Below are positions 5,572-7,111 of a DNA stretch of 7,111 nt, in pieces. Under the pieces are notes generated by a model. It was not told where the DNA came from. It saw only the letters and a list, made by a program, of their open reading frames with translations, and did no database searches. The stretch is from the NCBI GenBank assembly GCA_009702305.1, contig WLIH01000134.1, positions 1 through 7,111 of the forward strand, read 5' to 3'. Within the stretch, counting starts at the first letter, position 1, and every line of letters starts with the position of its first letter. The stretch comes from Actinomycetota bacterium (GTDB lineage: Bacteria > Actinomycetota > Actinomycetes > Propionibacteriales > Nocardioidaceae). Both the position numbers and the translations under genes were made by a program.

Positions 5572-6732
5572 GTGCAGAGCCGACCGGAGGACTACCAGCC
5601 GCCCCTGACGCGCTGGGGTCATCTGTGGCGGCTGGCCCTGATGCTGGTGCTCAGCGCGATCGTCTGGCTGCCGGTCTCCCAGGCGCAGGACGACGCCGCC
5701 CCCGCGGTGGTGGTCCTCGACCTGGGCCTGGGTCTGGTCGCCTTCGTCGTCGTCCACTTCCGTCGCCGCTGGCCGATGCCGGTCGCGGTCGGGCTCTCGC
5801 TGGTCGGCGCGGTCTCCGGGTCCGCGGCCGGCCCGATCGTGCTCGCCTCGGTCTCCGTGGCGACCGCCCGGCGCTGGGGCCAGCTCCTCGTCGTCGGGGT
5901 GACCAGCTTCGCCGCAGCCGTGTTCTTCGGGCTGGTGATGCCGAGCGGATCCTCCGAGCCGGCCTGGCTGATCCTCACCTTCAACGCCATCGCGACCGTC
6001 GGCATCCTCGGCTGGGGCATGTACCTCGGATCGCGCCGCGAGCTGGTCGCGAGCCTGCAGCACCGTGCGGAGCGTGCCGAGGCGGAGCAGGAGCTGCGCG
6101 CCGCCCAGGCCCGCACGACCGAGCGTGCCCAGATCGCGCGCGAGATGCACGACGTGCTGGCGCACCGCATCTCCCAGATCTCGATGCACGCCGGCGCGCT
6201 CTCCTTCCGTGACGACCTCAGCGCCGACGAGATGCGCGCCAGCGCGACGGTGATCCAGGAGAAGGCGCACGAGGCGCTGACCGACCTCCGCGGCGTGCTC
6301 GGCGTGCTGCGCGACGAGCAGACCGGCGAGCTGCGCCACGCCCCGCAGCCGACGTACGCCGACCTGCCCGCGCTGGTGGCGGAGGCGCGGGAGGGCGGCC
6401 TCAACATCGCCTACGACGACGATGTCGCCTCCCCCGAGCAGGTGCCCGAGGCGGTCGGCCGCACGGTCTACCGGATCGTGCAGGAGGGCATGACCAACGC
6501 CCGCAAGCACGCGCCGGGCGCGCTGCTGAGCATCCATCTCACCGGCGGGCCGGACGACGGCGTCGAGGTGCTGCTGAGCAACCCGCTCGGGTTCGGTCGC
6601 TCCACCACGCCGGGCTCGGGTCTCGGGCTGGTCGGCCTGAGCGAGCGCGCCGGGCTGCGCGGCGGCACCCTGGTCCACGGCACGGTGGGGTCGGCGTTCG
6701 AGCTGCGCGGCTGGCTACCGTGGGCGCCATGA
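5572..6732 (+). CDS. NarL/DesK-family membrane sensor histidine kinase
   Basis: The protein has 386 residues. The amino-terminal half is a membrane sensor with hydrophobic segments near 18-37, 45-63, 69-84, 86-99, 104-123 and 131-153 and very short loops, so sensing is probably within or at the membrane. A coiled coil rich in Glu, Arg and Ala follows (155-186). The HisKA_3 dimerisation domain has ERAQIAREMHDVLAHRIS with phospho-acceptor His193. The ATPase domain shows the N box RIVQEGMTNARKHA (Asn309) and the G box GSGLGLVGL (348-356). The family phosphorylates a NarL-type regulator, and the next gene encodes one in ATGA overlap. The divergent ABC exporter suggests a stimulus such as envelope damage or a drug. 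The start is GTG with no ribosome binding site, probably leaderless. The rare leucine codon CTA is used at residue 382. Confidence 0.93.
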   Translation: MQSRPEDYQPPLTRWGHLWRLALMLVLSAIVWLPVSQAQDDAAPAVVVLDLGLGLVAFVVVHFRRRWPMPVAVGLSLVGAVSGSAAGPIVLASVSVATARRWGQLLVVGVTSFAAAVFFGLVMPSGSSEPAWLILTFNAIATVGILGWGMYLGSRRELVASLQHRAERAEAEQELRAAQARTTERAQIAREMHDVLAHRISQISMHAGALSFRDDLSADEMRASATVIQEKAHEALTDLRGVLGVLRDEQTGELRHAPQPTYADLPALVAEAREGGLNIAYDDDVASPEQVPEAVGRTVYRIVQEGMTNARKHAPGALLSIHLTGGPDDGVEVLLSNPLGFGRSTTPGSGLGLVGLSERAGLRGGTLVHGTVGSAFELRGWLPWAP

Positions 6733-7111
6733 GCTCCCCGACCGCGGCGACCCGGGTGCTGATCGTCGACGACGACCCGCTGGTGCGCTCGGCGCTGACC
6801 CTGATGCTCGGCGGTCAGGGCGACCTGGAGATCGTGGGCGAGGCCGGCGACGGCCGGGCCGGCCTGGACGCCGTGACGACCCTGCGACCCGACGTCGTGC
6901 TGATGGACATCCGGATGCCCGTGCTCGACGGGCTGGAGGCCACGCGCCGCCTGCACGAGCGGCCCGACCCGCCGCGGGTGATCGTGCTGACCACGTTCGA
7001 CGCCGACGAGCACATCGTGGCGGCGCTCGCCGCCGGCGCCGACGGCTTCCTGCTCAAGGACACGCCACCGGCCCAGCTGCTGGCCGCCGTGCGCGCGGTC
7101 GCCGTCGGCGA
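6729..7111 (+). CDS. NarL/LuxR-family response regulator, N-terminal part (receiver domain)
   Basis: The first 127 codons are present and the gene runs off the right edge before the expected DNA-binding domain. The receiver domain is complete in its key residues: acidic pocket Asp14-Asp15-Asp16 in LIVDDDPLVR, phospho-acceptor Asp60 in VVLMDIRMP, Thr88 in VIVLTTF, and Lys110 in GFLLKD. The pattern LIVDDDPLVRSAL with MDIRMPVLDGLEATRRL is typical of NarL-class regulators paired with HisKA_3 kinases. A LuxR-type helix-turn-helix is predicted downstream but is not seen here. The ATG overlaps the kinase stop (TGA at 6730-6732), giving translational coupling. It is the probable regulator of the divergent exporter operon, by inference from arrangement only. 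Confidence 0.93.
   Translation, partial: MSSPTAATRVLIVDDDPLVRSALTLMLGGQGDLEIVGEAGDGRAGLDAVTTLRPDVVLMDIRMPVLDGLEATRRLHERPDPPRVIVLTTFDADEHIVAALAAGADGFLLKDTPPAQLLAAVRAVAVG

Noticed and set aside
5503..6678. Long minus-strand open frame opposite the histidine kinase
   Set aside because: Shadow of a gene with clear HisKA_3 and ATPase motifs; rich in Arg, Gln, His and Gly with no domain.
1..7111. Mobile elements, CRISPR arrays, phage genes or toxin-antitoxin systems
   Set aside because: None are visible. Genes are intact, of typical length and of uniform composition, with no terminal repeats around any block.

Overview
The window is high-GC DNA with GTG starts, ATGA gene overlaps and actinobacterial-type proteins. 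The adjacent rph and rdgB genes, the MHVPDGFLD amino terminus of CbiM and the divergent NarL-type sensor/ABC exporter arrangement all suit an actinomycete. I would guess a Nocardioidaceae-like lineage, but the sequence alone does not prove that. Nearly all of it is chromosomal housekeeping and envelope-type content. I see no insertion sequence, integrase, CRISPR array or toxin-antitoxin pair.

Left part (1-955): the first 31 codons of a cobalt/nickel ECF transporter gene (cbiM, minus strand) run off the left edge. A divergent peroxiredoxin gene (bcp, plus) follows, then a 156-base intergenic stretch with a long imperfect hairpin, then a tRNA gene with a UAG (leucine CUA-reading) anticodon. This tRNA has leucine-like D-loop, anticodon arm and A73, but a 5-nt variable loop instead of the long variable arm usual for bacterial tRNA-Leu.

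Middle part (956-5440): one unbroken run of minus-strand genes. Read in the direction of transcription they are an ABC-2 exporter (ATPase then permease, overlapping ATGA), a cytoplasmic SGNH/GDSL hydrolase, RNase PH (rph), the dITP/XTP pyrophosphatase (rdgB, overlapping rph by ATGA) and a short PlsC-like acyltransferase. The acyltransferase converges on the tRNA with 16 bases between them. rph, rdgB and plsC look like one transcription unit. Whether the hydrolase and the exporter belong to it is unclear, because 79 bases and a weak hairpin separate exporter and hydrolase.

Right part (5441-7111): a 131-base divergent promoter region carrying an 8-bp inverted repeat, then a membrane NarL-family histidine kinase (plus) and its response regulator, overlapping ATGA and cut by the right edge. 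A two-component pair divergent from an ABC exporter suggests that the regulator controls the exporter, for example in response to envelope stress or a drug. The signal and the transported substrate cannot be read from the sequence. The most noteworthy items are the short-armed tRNA, the long hairpin after bcp, the operator-like repeats in the divergent region and a probable leaderless start of the kinase gene.
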